Of a DNA stretch of 64,000 nt, positions 49,076-62,400 are shown piece by piece. The notes under the pieces are model-generated. The model saw only the letters and a program-made list of their open reading frames with translations, was not told the origin of the DNA and did no database searches. This stretch comes from Durusdinium trenchii (taxonomy: Eukaryota; Sar; Dinophyceae; Suessiales; Symbiodiniaceae): positions 657,087 through 721,086 of the forward strand of contig CAXAMN010022840.1 in NCBI GenBank assembly GCA_963970005.1, given 5' to 3'. The translations under genes were made by a program, and so were the position numbers. The first letter of the stretch is position 1. Every line of letters starts with the position of its first letter.

Positions 49076-50296
49076 CCCCCTCCAGAACAACACACCAAAA
49101 AAAACATTAAGAAAAACAAACAAACCAACCAAGACTTGAGCACCACAACGACAAGAAGTCCAGCTACTAACATCTCTCCAATCCTTCGACCCTATCCCTA
49201 ACAGTGTCCCTTTGAAATCCCTGACTTGCAACATGTGACAACTATATATGTTGGGCAGCTGTTTTTGTCTCTACCAACAACAACAACAACAACAACACCA
49301 GCACACTTGGAACTGCCACTGAGATTCTGAGCGCTTGGCTGGTGGTCTTCAACGCGGTGTGGATTGGCCTGAGCACAGCACCTTCGGTGCAAAGAGGAAC
49401 ACGTTTCTATTCCATTTAAGGGTTTTCGGATTTGGAGTTCTTCACCTCGATCAAAATTTGTGGGACTAGGATGCCCCACCTTGGCCTTTCCGCGGGGTTT
49501 TTGTGCGGCCAAGGATTGGGTGGCTCGCCATTGGAGCAGCCACATGCCAGACTGGTTTCACTATGGCGTGCCTTGGGCGTGTTGGGCGGCAGAATTGAAC
49601 GGACTGCTTCATTCTCCCATTGGTAAGCATCATGACCACCTTTTCCTTTGTTTGCTCATCATTCATTGAGCTCATCCTACGTTTTGGTGCGCTGATATTT
49701 CAGGGAAGTGAACGGCAGCGGCTTGCCCTCAAACGGCTTTTGTGGCCTACTTTTGTGGAACTATGGCCTTTTTGTCCATTCCTTGCGAGGCATAGGCCTG
49801 GCTGATCGGCCTGCCCCCGGGCTCCAGCGGTCTTTTTTGGTGCCGGGTGGTTCCATCGGCCTTGCCTTTCCAGTCGCTGAGCACCGTGAAAAAGCCCTGC
49901 ACTCCAACAGGTGTTGTAACCCAGCAGCGCATTTTTGGGAGGGTCACCCAGGCCTCGGACAGTCCTCTTTGAGTTCTTTTTGCTTGAGGAATTTGCAGAT
50001 TCCTTTTTGCGCTTTGGAAATCCAGAAATGGCCTGGATCCCCTACAGCTGGCCATACATACCCGTGAGACATAGTGATAATTAGTGTTTGTTTTTCTTGG
50101 CCGAGGTTCATGTTCCCAAAACTTGTGACATGTTGAGACCTTTGACGGCTCCAAGAAGCTCAACTATTTTAATCATTGGGCATCACTCATCTCCTCTTAT
50201 TTGCAAAAACGCCCAACGAGAGCTCCTCACCCTCCCGGCGTCCCAAAACCGTTTGGAGCAGAGAAACATCGGAGTGGTTACACCAGGGAAGAGACC

Positions 50297-50375
50297 CACA
50301 TGGAACCTGATGGCATGGACTTTTGAAAGACGGTTTTCCTTTGTCTACAACCCGAGGGTTTTCAGGTTCCATGTG
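50297..50375 (+). mobile_element. 79-bp hairpin (MITE-like) element in a channel intron
   Basis: CACATGGAACCTGA (50297-50310) and its perfect reverse complement (50362-50375) bound a core that matches the element at 40484. Its right end lies 28 bases upstream of the acceptor of the S2 exon, so part of the acceptor region may derive from it. Confidence 0.75.
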
Positions 50376-50403
50376 TTTTTTTGCCACCACGGTGTGCGTC
50401 TAG

Positions 50404-50484
50404 GATTGGATCTTCTGCGTCTTGGCGCTGATGGAGCTCTTCATCCGCATGGTCGCACAGGGACTGTACTTTTTTCTACGAGGC
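50404..50484 (+). CDS. channel exon: S2
   Basis: tag|G acceptor, GT donor (gtctaa). It reads DWIFCVLALMELFIRMVAQG then LYFFLRG, a classic S2 with the acidic E and basic R (ELFIR). Phase 0 at both ends. Confidence 0.85.
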
Positions 50485-53400
50485 GTCTAAGCGGAAGATG
50501 CTGAATGAAAAATCACAACCCGGATGGGGTGAAGGGATTTGCCACGCGGCTCCTATGTGACGAGTTAGGATGTGTTGACAATCCAAAAACATATGTCGTT
50601 TGCTAATGCTATATTCCATCATCAAATTCAGTACTGTGCCTGATGTTGTTCAAGTGTTCTGCATGACAGGCAACTACCATATTAGGGTGGTGGTTTCAAT
50701 CATTGTTATGTTCAACCTTTACTTGGGATGATTGAACCCGCTATGTTTCAAGTGAGTTGAATGCACCAACCGGATATGGGAGTGCCCATTGATATAAGTC
50801 TATAATGTTCGTTAGCCATGTATCTTGACACCCTCAAAACTGGAAAGATCATCTACTTCGCCACCAACAGGTTCGGCTGCCGGCGACCGAGAGGTCGCAG
50901 CTCCACTCCACCAACCGGGTCGTGGTCCAAGAGGTCCCCTGAAATAGCCTCCAATTGGCCAGAAAGCAGGGCACTTCTCAGAAGGCTCACATGCGACCTG
51001 TTCGTTCTGGGTATTGCCTTTTTTTTTCCGTGAGATTTACTTTTTGTGACGAGGACTTCCTGCCCATACGACACGTCAGGCTCACTGGAAGTGGAATCTC
51101 TTTGACACCGTCGTGGTGGCGACACAGGTGGCAGACTTGTTAGGCAGCCTCTTGGGTCGCAGAAAGCCTTGTTCGCTCGGTGGAGCGACCTGAATCGCCT
51201 CTGGTCGACCTCCCTGTTCGCTCCGCCAAGCGAGCGAACGCACCAAAATCCCACGACACTACAAATAACAAAAACACATGAAAAAGACATACGTATTCCT
51301 TCATCCTTAATGACGTCAGGAGCGGCAAAATGCGAGAATCGTACAGCAGGACTTGCTCGAATTGAGTCACAAGGCTCACAACACATATGGCCGAAGCTCT
51401 GCGAAATCTGGCCACCTGGTTTAGGAGACCTTTGTCAAGGGCAGCCACAACTTCGGCTTGATGCGGAAGTTGTGGGCAGGTGCTTCAAGCCTGGAACAAA
51501 GACCTTTTCCTCCCACATTGTAGGTTGAGTCTTGATGTTTTTGACTGTTTGTCCTGCAAGAATCTGTCGGTGTGACCTCACAGCATGCTCAGTCAGCAGT
51601 GTGAAGGCTTGCTGGGAGTTGTGTGTTACCTCCGAAAAAGGAACATCATGTTCCACCGGAGCCTGCAAACAATCAAATGAACGCTGCAGCTGCATTTTGC
51701 CTCCTCATGTTCCTGGGTTAGCGGGAGGAATGCACCCAGTTGCAAAATGTCGTAAACAAAACTCATCGTCAGTTCAAGCCAGGAAACATCATGCTCCTTG
51801 AGATCATTTGGTTCATTTGCTCACTGCAACTGTTCAATCCAAAGAAACCGGGGCCTCCCATAGCTTTCCCCCCACCAAGAAACAACACGGAAAAAAAAAA
51901 GAACGGTACCGCTGGGAGTCTGGTAGGACCACTGGGCAGCTAAATATGTTTCGATCCACATCACTGTCGGACGGCGTGTTGTTTTGCTCTCTTTGCACTC
52001 ACCATTCATGGCCCTGAGGCGTTTTGGAACGCTCGGCGATCAGTGGGGAGACCAGCCACAGGACCATTCAAGGCGGACCTACGGACGTCGCAGAAGTGGA
52101 GGTACTGTAATGGGGTTCATGATGGGCTCATTGATTGTTTGGTGGCAAGCAGTCAGAAAGCCACACATGATCACATGGTACGCATATTCTGTCCACGAGA
52201 TGTTTCTTTGTACATAACCTCGCAAGGCTGGCTGGTAGGAGCTGAAGACCGATAAATCTCACATATGCGTTTCTTTCATGCGAAGATCCACATTTTGTGG
52301 TCCCCAAAACTCAACAAACATGCATTTGTTTTTATTCCGAGAGGGCCTTTGCAGTACGGGAGTATTATGATGTTTACATAATGTTTACATATGTTTACTG
52401 TTTACTACATTATTTGAAGTGAAGGTTTTCCATGTTAGGTTAGATTGATCCGCAGCTGACAGCTCCATTTATGTTCATCACAGTCTACTAGTAAAATCTT
52501 AGTATAGAAGGGTGTTGATAGCATAATTAGACCTCATAAGAACATCACTTTGTTCAGCCATTTGCACACCGTTGGACGGTCGCTTCAGGCCTTCGCGTCC
52601 TGAAGCTGGTACGGATCTTGCGGATCGCGCGCATCGCCTCAGTGTTCCCAGAGCTTCACATCCTCATCAGCTCAATCATGGAGACTTCGCAAAAATGCGG
52701 AACCCAGGATTCGGAAGCCAGGATGGTGGTCCAAGAGTTCCACATAGTCTGGTAGTCTTCCAAACATCATCAACTTTAGGGATGCACTCCCCGTACCGCA
52801 GCTCAACATCAAATCGTACGCAGGGGATGTGTTGTTTAATTTACTCCTTTGACATGGGAAACCATTCCTCCAAGCAGGCTCTAAACCAAACTCGAGCATC
52901 TTGGAACTCGTCACACATATATACTAACCAAAGGCCAGAGATGTGAACATATCAAAGCCAGGCCAATTCCCTTTCGTGCCAGCAAGGCGTTTACACTTCC
53001 CTTTGGCCCACAGCGTTCTGGAAGACCATTGGACTTCCCGGATGCAAGGATAGTCTATATATGAGTTTCAAAGCGTACATCACCGCACACCAGTGGGGTG
53101 GGAGATCACCCCAACTGCGTAGCTCAGGCAAATATTACTTTCTAGGTACCACATCCACTGGCTGAACGGTCGACCCGCCCAACGGCCAATATGGCGGCAA
53201 CGGCCCGCGAGACGTCTCAAGAGTCGCCCTTTTTCCGCGCCGCCCGGCCGCATGCCTTACGTTTTTGGGGCGCGTTCCTCTTTCCTACATGTCCTTGTTA
53301 CTAGTAGCAATGCCCCTGCTACTAGTAGCTTCTAGCTACTAGTAGTAATGCCCTTTGTTACTAGTAGCATTTATGATGCCCACTTTAACTTTTTGGGCAC

Positions 53401-56400
53401 GTTCCTCGTGCAATTTCCCAGGACTCTTTGCAATCCCTTTTTTGGACGATGGTTCTCATCTTCGCTTGCCTCTACGCGGTGGCGGTAGTGCCTTGACGCC
53501 TTTGTTAAACCTCGATGGCTTGGCATGTGTGTGACGCGGGGAGTCAGCATGGTGCTCATGGGTGCCCTGGGGAGTCAGCATGAGTCAGCCAGATCGATCA
53601 TCTGGGATGTCTCAACATGAGGGACCCCCGAAACAATCCAAAACAGCTTGGGCACGTTTAGAAGTGAAGATCCTCAATTTGGTCCAGTCGGGGGGGGCCA
53701 ATACAGCAGAAAAAAGCACCGCCATTTGTGGACGCAGAATAGAAGAACGGCTGCCTGGTGATGGAGCAGGTCCTAGTCACAGTCACCTGTCACCTGTCAG
53801 GTGCTCACTCAGTTGGTCTCGGACCACAAGATAGCCATTGGACACTCGATGTGCAGAGCTGGTCTCCCTTGCACGGGCGCTGGGAAGGATTATATATTCA
53901 CCCCACGACAGTCACGGTTGCGCGTGTACAAAAGTAGTTGACTTGCGATATTATGCACAAGGGAGGGATAGAAGATACTATGAAAGACGGCTGCTGTCGT
54001 CCCAAACGCTATTTTGGCCTGCAAGATGCCTCCCAAAACGGCCCCCCCAAAAAAGTGCTGTTTAGGGGTTGACTTGGTGTTGGAAACATGAAGGCAAAGC
54101 ATGGGCCAGGGACGGAACTCCGGTGACAAAGCCGCAATTGGCCCCCAAACTTGTACCCATTCACACATCAGAAAAAAGGTAAGCGGCACGTGGTTGCTTC
54201 TCGAGAATTCATAGCGTTTGACGTTTGTAGGGCATTGTCAGCGACCCCTGCTAGCCACTTAGCCCCTCAAGATCTTTGGTCGAAGACTGGCCTGACTATA
54301 TGCTGGGCTGATAGGCTTTGCTGAGAGCCAGCAGCATGGAATCCAGGGAAAGTGTGATGTCAATTTGTATCCACATCATTCCACATCTATTTGCAATGGG
54401 TCAGGTGTGTCAACAGTTTTGTTGAGGGTGGTTTGTCCATTGAGAGGTTCCAATGTGAGAATATGTTGTCCACAGATTAGCAGGGGTGTTGGTGTCAACA
54501 TTGTAAATTCCAACCGTGTTTAAGGAAGAGAAGGCATGGAAGCTGAACATGAAGAGCCTCTTGGCAGCGCCAGCAGTGTCAGTGCCTGGCGGAGTTGGGA
54601 AAGAGATTCTTGGGTGAACGTTTTAACCACCCGACAATGATGAACAAACTCAAAAAAATAGATCCAACGCGCGTCCAAATGTTCTTTGCGACATTTGCCA
54701 TATTCTCTTAGCAAACAGTGGTCAGTTCCAAGATTAATCATTAATCGCGTTATGCATCTTTGTGCCGAAAGCAGCCATCCATGATATCTCCACTGGGATC
54801 ACCATGACGTGTTGTCATATACAGTCGTTCCGTGCTGATTCACCCAATCTTTGTCAGGGCCTTCCAGCAGGCTAAGCCAGAGATTACCCCCGGCTAAGCA
54901 GAAGAGCCTTGAAAAGTTTCCCCCACCCTGCGAATCGTGACGAATCTCCCGTTTGAGCCCCTAGATGGGTGGTTTCCAGCCCACGGTACTCGAAATGGGG
55001 GTAGCTTTGGGACAAAGCTGGCTTTGTGAAACCTGGCTTTAGCTGCGATCAATATGGAGCTTTCAATCTTGTTGCTGGTAGCGTCCTCTTGTTACTAGTA
55101 TATAGCTATTTGCTCCTAGTAGTCATGCCCTTTGTTACCAGTAGCTTCTTGTTACTAGTAATGCCAGGAGCTACGTTCGTAGCGTCCTCTAGCTCCTCAA
55201 TGTCAGGCCTTTGTTGGAGTTCTTCGGATCATTGGACACGACGATGATCTCTCTCTACATGGACGCTTTGATCAATTTGAGAGATGGCGATCCTGGATGC
55301 CCCTTTCGGCGTGTCCTTTCTTTTTTTTTGGGGGGGGGGGATGGGGAGCTCATAGGACTGGGACTCATAGGGCTCAGTTTTCCATCGGAATGTCATGGGT
55401 AAAGAAAGGATAGAAAGGCAGAGAGAGAGAGAGAGAGTGATAGTGTGTGTCATTCCCGTCTTGTTCTTACTTACTCTAAACAGCCTACACGTACAAGGGC
55501 TGGTTAGACTTCCAGAAGGGCCAATATCAAGACGACGATGTTTCAACCCCAAACGGAAAGATGCTGTGCAAGATTCCTTTGTTCGAGATATGTTCGAGAT
55601 ATATAGTAGTCGTGCAGTCGTGCAAGTGACAGTTGGGTGGGGCTTTCAGGCCCATTCAGTTGTCAGTTGCGTGAGAACGTGACGCAGTGCTTTCAGGATC
55701 CACAGGTGATTTTTTTTGGGACCATCCCCCATGTGTTTTGAGCCAACGATTCCCACGAGTCGAAGGCACGATAAGACACGAGCCACTGAGTGGTCACAGC
55801 CAATCACTCGGGTATAAAGGCCCTCCGGCCCAAAGCACATGGGTTTGTATATGTTTGAATTTTTAAAATTTGTATGTACTTTGTGCAAAATCGGGACTGG
55901 TGGGTCTTAATAAGTGTTGCAGTGATTTGTTATATATATACTTTGTGTTCGCTTGATTTCCGAGACTGCCCATTCTAATGCACACCCGACCACGTTCTAT
56001 TGCAAGTGCATATATATATATATAGATCCCCTGGATGAATGTGTTGGGGGTCGTTTCTATTTATTGGTTGTGCACAGGCTAGACCCATGTCTATGTGTTT
56101 CTAACTCATTTTGCAAGGCCAGAGTTGAACAGGTTGGGTGGGCAGGGGTGGCAGTGTGCCTGTTTAGCCTTTTGATGCTGCGGCTGATCATTTGACATAG
56201 TTTATCAATTTCATAGACAAGGCAAACCCCGCCTAACGTGAAACTAGTTTTTAGCATTGGTGTTTTTGAAGGGTCCTTCCTTTTCTTCATTCATAAGAAT
56301 ATTGCTATATTATATATATGCATATATATATATATGCATATATGCTGCATATATCCTTTGTGGAACCTATGCCTACATACAAGCACTCTAACACAGATCC

Positions 56401-59400
56401 TCCTCTATCATGGAATGCTATTCTCCATTGCACAATTTACATATCATAAAATCCGACCGTATGGAAATGCATCCCACCTTATCCAGAACCTAATCACGAA
56501 AGCGATCTCCGAAGGAGGTCAGTTGAAGTTTCAGTTTATTAGATGGGTCAAAATCGAAGGGGTCAATTGAAAAATAGCTACAAACGCTCCCCCCCACTTT
56601 GTGTGAAGTGAATCAATAATCAATAGGACCCCCCCCTTAACGAATTGAAGTGATATTGATTGGCCCCCCCTCTCTAAGGGACACGACATCACAAACATCA
56701 TCCTAAGGTGTTTTCACATTCGTCGTTGTCATCGCTTTCGTTCCCCGCCTCTCAAGTCTACTATGCTATCATCATTGTAACCATGCTCATCCTTGATAAG
56801 GGCTTTGACGTATAAAATCATATATTTATGCATCCTAAGAGCACGGCGCTCTCTGTTAGGGAAGATCCTAATCTTCATTTGACTAACGTTTGGTCGGTCC
56901 TTTGAGCACGGATCACGAGTTTGGAGGAATCTTGGCCAGAAGGGAAGAGCCCCTGGTTATGCAAACCGGCAACTTAAAATTAAAGAGCAACACATGATGA
57001 TGGCCAATCACCCGCTTGCGTTTGGTCTTGCTCCTTCAATTGCATTTCCTTTGACCATTTGCTTCAGAATCTGGTCATAGAAAGGGCCAAGCACAGAATA
57101 CCTATGCACGTGTCAAAAGAAGCCTCCTGAGAAACACAACAATGTCATTGTTGAAGGACATAGAGAAGACAAGACAAATCAATTCAACAAATGAATGTGC
57201 CAAATAGAAATAAATGCAAGAGATGCAAACCAATTCTGGAGCTAGTAGATTCTAGGCAAGGAAAGGTAACACTGATTAAACAAAGGAGCAGCTAAATGAG
57301 CCTGACACAAATCAGTTTAGTATGGGAACATTTAAAACACAAAACAGATGGGATGCCAAATAATACTCGAGAAATCATCAAGAGTTATTTTCTTTGCTTA
57401 ACTTTTTCAGCAAAAAGCGGCAGTCCTAAAAGCAAAGTACCACTATTTCTCCGAGATCTTGGACTGGGAAGGGTTGGCCCCAAAGAACAACATATAGTTT
57501 CTAGAGTCTTGACTGAACCCTCCTCCACAAACACGACAAAAACATACTTCTGAAACATGTTTGTTTGCTTTTCTTGGTTAGTGTTCGGAAAGGTTTTCCC
57601 AAGAGTGCCCTCCTGGATCCTCTAGGAATGTTCGGCGGTGTCATTCTTCTCTCAAATGCAGAAAGGGAAAAAGCTGCACTGCCAGGAGTGCCCCTTTATT
57701 TTTTAAAGCACCTGTGACCTGGTAGCAGCCCACTGTAGAATGGACCCGTCACTGGAGGTTTCTGGGATCTTGTGTGAGGAAGGGCAACTTAACCAATGCC
57801 ATTTTCATTTCCGAGTTGGGTGATTATCATCCAGTCAGGCTGGAGCCAACCTTTTTATCAGACCTGATGGAAGTCTTGCATACCTGAGGTGATTTCAGAG
57901 GGCATTCACTGGCAGCGTGGATCAGAATGGCGGGTGGGAGGTTTTAGGATTATCGAAGACACCAATGAACACACCAGATCTCTTGGCCAGAGTTTTGTGG
58001 CAGGTCAAGGCTTTGCTTCAAGCGGGTATTGTGCAGAGATTCCTCTTGCAGTTGAATCTGACAACGTGGCTGTGAGTGATTGTGAGTGGATTTCTGTGGG
58101 TGACTTGCAGGCCTTTTTGGGGGGGTATATATAGAGCACCCAAATAGTAGATAGAAGCTCTTTTTCCACAAGCATTCTTATTTGTTCATTCAGTTGCATG
58201 TGTTTGCTTGTATGTGGTGATCACTGGAGTTGTCGCGACCTTGGTAGGTGATGATGCTGATGCTGTACTCTAATTCAATGTCAATTCGTAAGAAACTTGT
58301 TGACATTAGTTGCTGCAACAAAACCATAGTTGCTGGGCTGCGTGAGAAGCTGCTTGCAGAAGTGGTGACCATGGACCTATTTTGCAGCTACACTCTCTCC
58401 CATATTCCTGATTGAAACAATATAAACCATCCCCGAAGAAGCTCACTACATTTGAGGTGGGAACTGTGTAACATGCAACTTATAGGATTGTAGCCGTCCC
58501 CACGTCTAGAATCCTTGCAGAACACTCCGACTCCTGGAGAACCTCCGTCGCATGGACCACCCCGGGTTCACACTTGCGAGTGAGCGAGCCATCTCGTTTG
58601 TTCTCCAACCAACCATCTAGACATCCAGCCACCGTGAAGACCAGGCGAGAATTGATGGACCCCTTGGTGGAGAACATGGGCGGCTGGGTTCGCATCGTCT
58701 TCGTGACTTTCACAGGCGCGAGACTAGACATTCAGACAGACAGGTTTAATAAGATATGATAAGGATCAATAAGGTCTTGCTTGCTTCCCAGTTGCAACAG
58801 GTTTGATTTTATTGTACTTTGTATGATGTTTGTGCTGTCACCGTTTTTGCGGGACTTTTCATGCACGCACAGATTGCTGTAGGTACAGAACGTTTGAATA
58901 AACACTGGACTATGTTGCATAAACCTTAGATGAATGAGCAGGCTGTAGTTTTCTATTTTTTTTCCGGGTGCTATCCCTCTCCTCCGTACATTTTTCTATA
59001 GAAGGGACGTAAGTCATATATGACTTTTGGAGCTGCTTTCTGCTTGTGAATACGTTGTTTACTCGTCTTTATATCGGTATATGGTTTTTTCTTGACAACA
59101 CTGTCACACGTCTTCTGGATACTTCAAATATCATCTGAAAAATAGACAGGAGGAATGGAACATGGCCCGGCTGAGCCTAGAAGCAGCAAACATGTGCATG
59201 AACTGAAGTTGGTGCTCATATGATATCAATATATATATATATATTTGTGTTTTAGATTTTGCTCAGAAACTCATCACTGCGACCCTCAGTCATCTCCACA
59301 GGATTCGAGCTCTTTGCCATGATGAATATCATCACCGCCTGTTTCGTGGATAGTGTCCCTCAGCCAAAGCCGTGTGACCGCGCCGTGTCCGCGCGTCGTC

Positions 59401-62400
59401 CGGTTTCACCGGGTTTCAACCGGCAACCGGATCGAACCTCGGCAGAATCCCTGGTCACAGTCGATTCTGTGGACACAGACCTGGGTGACATAGACCTCTT
59501 CCGTGTTTCCAGCCGCCAAGATTGTAGGTTGGCCAGTTGTCCTTTTACTAGAACAGGTCCAGGAATGTCAAGGATGCCATCCAAACCACCCAATTTGGTC
59601 CGGTCCAGGAATGTCGGAACGACCCCCCCAGGCTTTAACCGTCCAGCGGTGAAACGACCCCTGGCTCAAAACACGGATCTACAGCAAAACTGGTGGTTGG
59701 CAAGTTGTAGGGAATGAAGGTGATTTGCGTCCCAGGTCAGGTGGGTTCAGGAAGATGCAAATAGTTAACTCCGTTGGAAGACCACTTGTTTGCCAACCGG
59801 TACGTCTCAGTAGATTCTGTACTATTTTTTGCTGAGTCATACAATGGTACTCCTGTAGCTTTGTACCATGTCCTCATTTCAGCCTTCGCTAGACCTTTGA
59901 CAGTGACAAGTCAGAAGTTGCAACCTTCATCAGCATCTTGATTGGCCTTCCTCCACTGATCCGCTTTGCGTGCGCGAGCCGATCAGGCCATGATGATCGC
60001 CGCGAATGCCGAGAAGCAGGAGACCCGAGAAGCGCAGCCCCCACCTCCAACCAGACCTCGTCCATGTGCAGAGTTATGCCAGGGGTGAAAACCAAACACA
60101 GCAGATGTCTTTCGGGCAGGGCTCAACCAAACAGATGCTATTTGGGGGCACTCCTTTTCGTGGTCATTTGGTAGATTGAAGATGGAGCATCCTCACACGT
60201 TGTCTATATAGTTGATGTTTTGATCAGTCATGCTTGCAAAAGTTCTTTTGGATGTCAGCACATTTTGAGAACTCGCGGCAACTGCGGACCATATAGTATG
60301 TGAACCTCAAAAGATTACCGACAGGTGCTTGACATACGGTAAACATGATTCTTACTTGTCGGACTTGCCGTGTAGAGCCTCTTTTATCTTGATACTAGCG
60401 GATTTGGGGGCTAACCAGTGCGATAGGAGGGTCACTCAATGTCCATGTCCAGAAGACCGAAGGCAAAAGAAGCAACTTGAGTTGCACCTTCAATCATTTC
60501 ATTTGCTATAAGTGACTTGCTTTTGTCCCTGCAACTTCCTTCCTTTCCTGAACCGGAATATATAGACGTGGTGGTTTGCTATTGGTGTCCACAGTCCACG
60601 ATGAACGGCCCGACCAGGCCAGACCCATGGACGAACGGCTTTGTCACAGCCAGTCAGAGTTCAAAAATGCAAAACTCCAGAACTTCCAATGACTCATGAC
60701 AGTCATTTGGACTTCTAGGGAGAACGAGCTTTGTGTGTGTGTCACATTCTGGGACACAGCTTGGAATGTGCAGGAATGCCTGGAATCCTTGTGGGGCCTC
60801 TTAGATGCTGATGCCAACTACGATGTGCCTCAGAGCAGTTGGTGTGGTTTCGAGCAATCATGTGGATCAGTCAGTGTTCCATGCACTCCGACTCCCCAAC
60901 TGAGATGTGGGGATTGAGGGAAATGGAAATGTAGAAGAGCAATTCCTTTGTCAGTGTTCTCGTTCAGGTCGTTCAGTGCTGTCAGTGTTGTTTGGGCATT
61001 CCTGAGTTGATACAACAGCTGCAGAATTTGATGTAGAGGGCCAGGCAGGATGGCAGACTGTGTCCCTGACTCGATGAACCCGAAGTAGCTGCGGGTGAGG
61101 ATCTTCCCTGAAAGCTTCCCTGGCTGCCGAATGCTGCCAGTTGGTGCTTAGAGTTTTGTTGTTCATGCAATGCAGCGATGCAGCCTTTGATGTTTTTGCA
61201 GACCCTTGCTGGGACTTGAGTTTGGGCCAACTTTTGATGGAGAAAGTGAGAGCAGGCTCCTTGGCAACACAGATGCTAAAATGAGTGTGAATTAAGCAAG
61301 CTTTTGCAACATGAGCACCCATAAGTGTTGGGACGTTTCCTCATTTCATAGGCATCCCAAAATGGATTAAAAAGATAGAAAAGTAGCCCCCCTTCAAATT
61401 GACGTTGGACATCGTGAAACTGCCTAGCAGGAACCACAAGCAAAAAGACAACCCTTTTCTCAAGCACCTCCCCCAAAAAAAGGTCCCCAGAACCGTCCCG
61501 CCTTGAGGCTCGAACACAAAAGAAGATCGTCACCAAGGAGCAGTTCATTGGAAGCTACGGGGAGCCTAGCACCTTGGTCTTTGCCGTTGCGGTATCTTGC
61601 GGTCGCGCGGGAGGATCAGCTGTTAACATCTGTTAACGGGCTCAGTCGGACCATGGGGCGGTTTGCCGATGCTCTGTGTGTTTTGGAAACGTCCTGGAAT
61701 ATTCAATCACCATCCAGTCTTGCAGTGAATAGGATTTACCCAAGACATGACATGGTTTTGTTATGTGTTGTTCCCCTCAGTGAGGGAATTCGTTCACCGT
61801 GGCTACCCCGTGGCTTGTTGAGCTGAGCTCGTTCTGTTTTGCCTGAAGCCTTAGTAGTGGTGTAGCGGATGTGTCGTGGTGAATTGGGGACGAAAGGCGT
61901 GGCGTGTTGCAACACCCTGTTTCGTCGAGCAGATCCTGCCCAGTCAGTAAGTCCGAGTCCAGTAACGTACCAACATAGGATTCATGGCAGTTTGTAAGTG
62001 GAACATAGTCGAACTCTAGAATTTCCTCACTGTCTTCATTTTATCATATTTGTGATGCGTGATGTTGCTCAACAAGAAAGTGAAACAAAGGTTACCAAAG
62101 TGTGTTTGGGAACTGGAAACGTTCAGTAAAAAGGTGTGGGACAGCTATAGTCCCTGAATGGGGTCACTTCGTGTCGTTTGGCCCAGAAGTGTCCAGCCGC
62201 TGCAGCTCAGGTATGACAAAGTTTTTGGATCTCATCAATGCCCACACAGAGGACGGACATTTAGCCCTCAAAATCAGGTAGATCGACATCAGAAGACCCT
62301 TGCGGCCCTTGCGTGACGCTTCGCGACTGTTCGCATGAACAGTGACCCATGCGTGATGCTGAAACTTCATCACTGGGCAGACTGGGCAGTGGCTCCGAAA

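Noticed and set aside
50853..51386. A 177-codon open frame on the minus strand
   Set aside because: The plus strand here carries the S3 exon (51080-51155) with the WNLFD motif and exact phase to S4. The minus frame has no recognisable domain.
55026..55247. A Leu/Val-rich plus-strand frame that looks like membrane helices
   Set aside because: It is the translation of the TACTAGTA repeat cluster. The true coding frame begins at 55207 in another phase.
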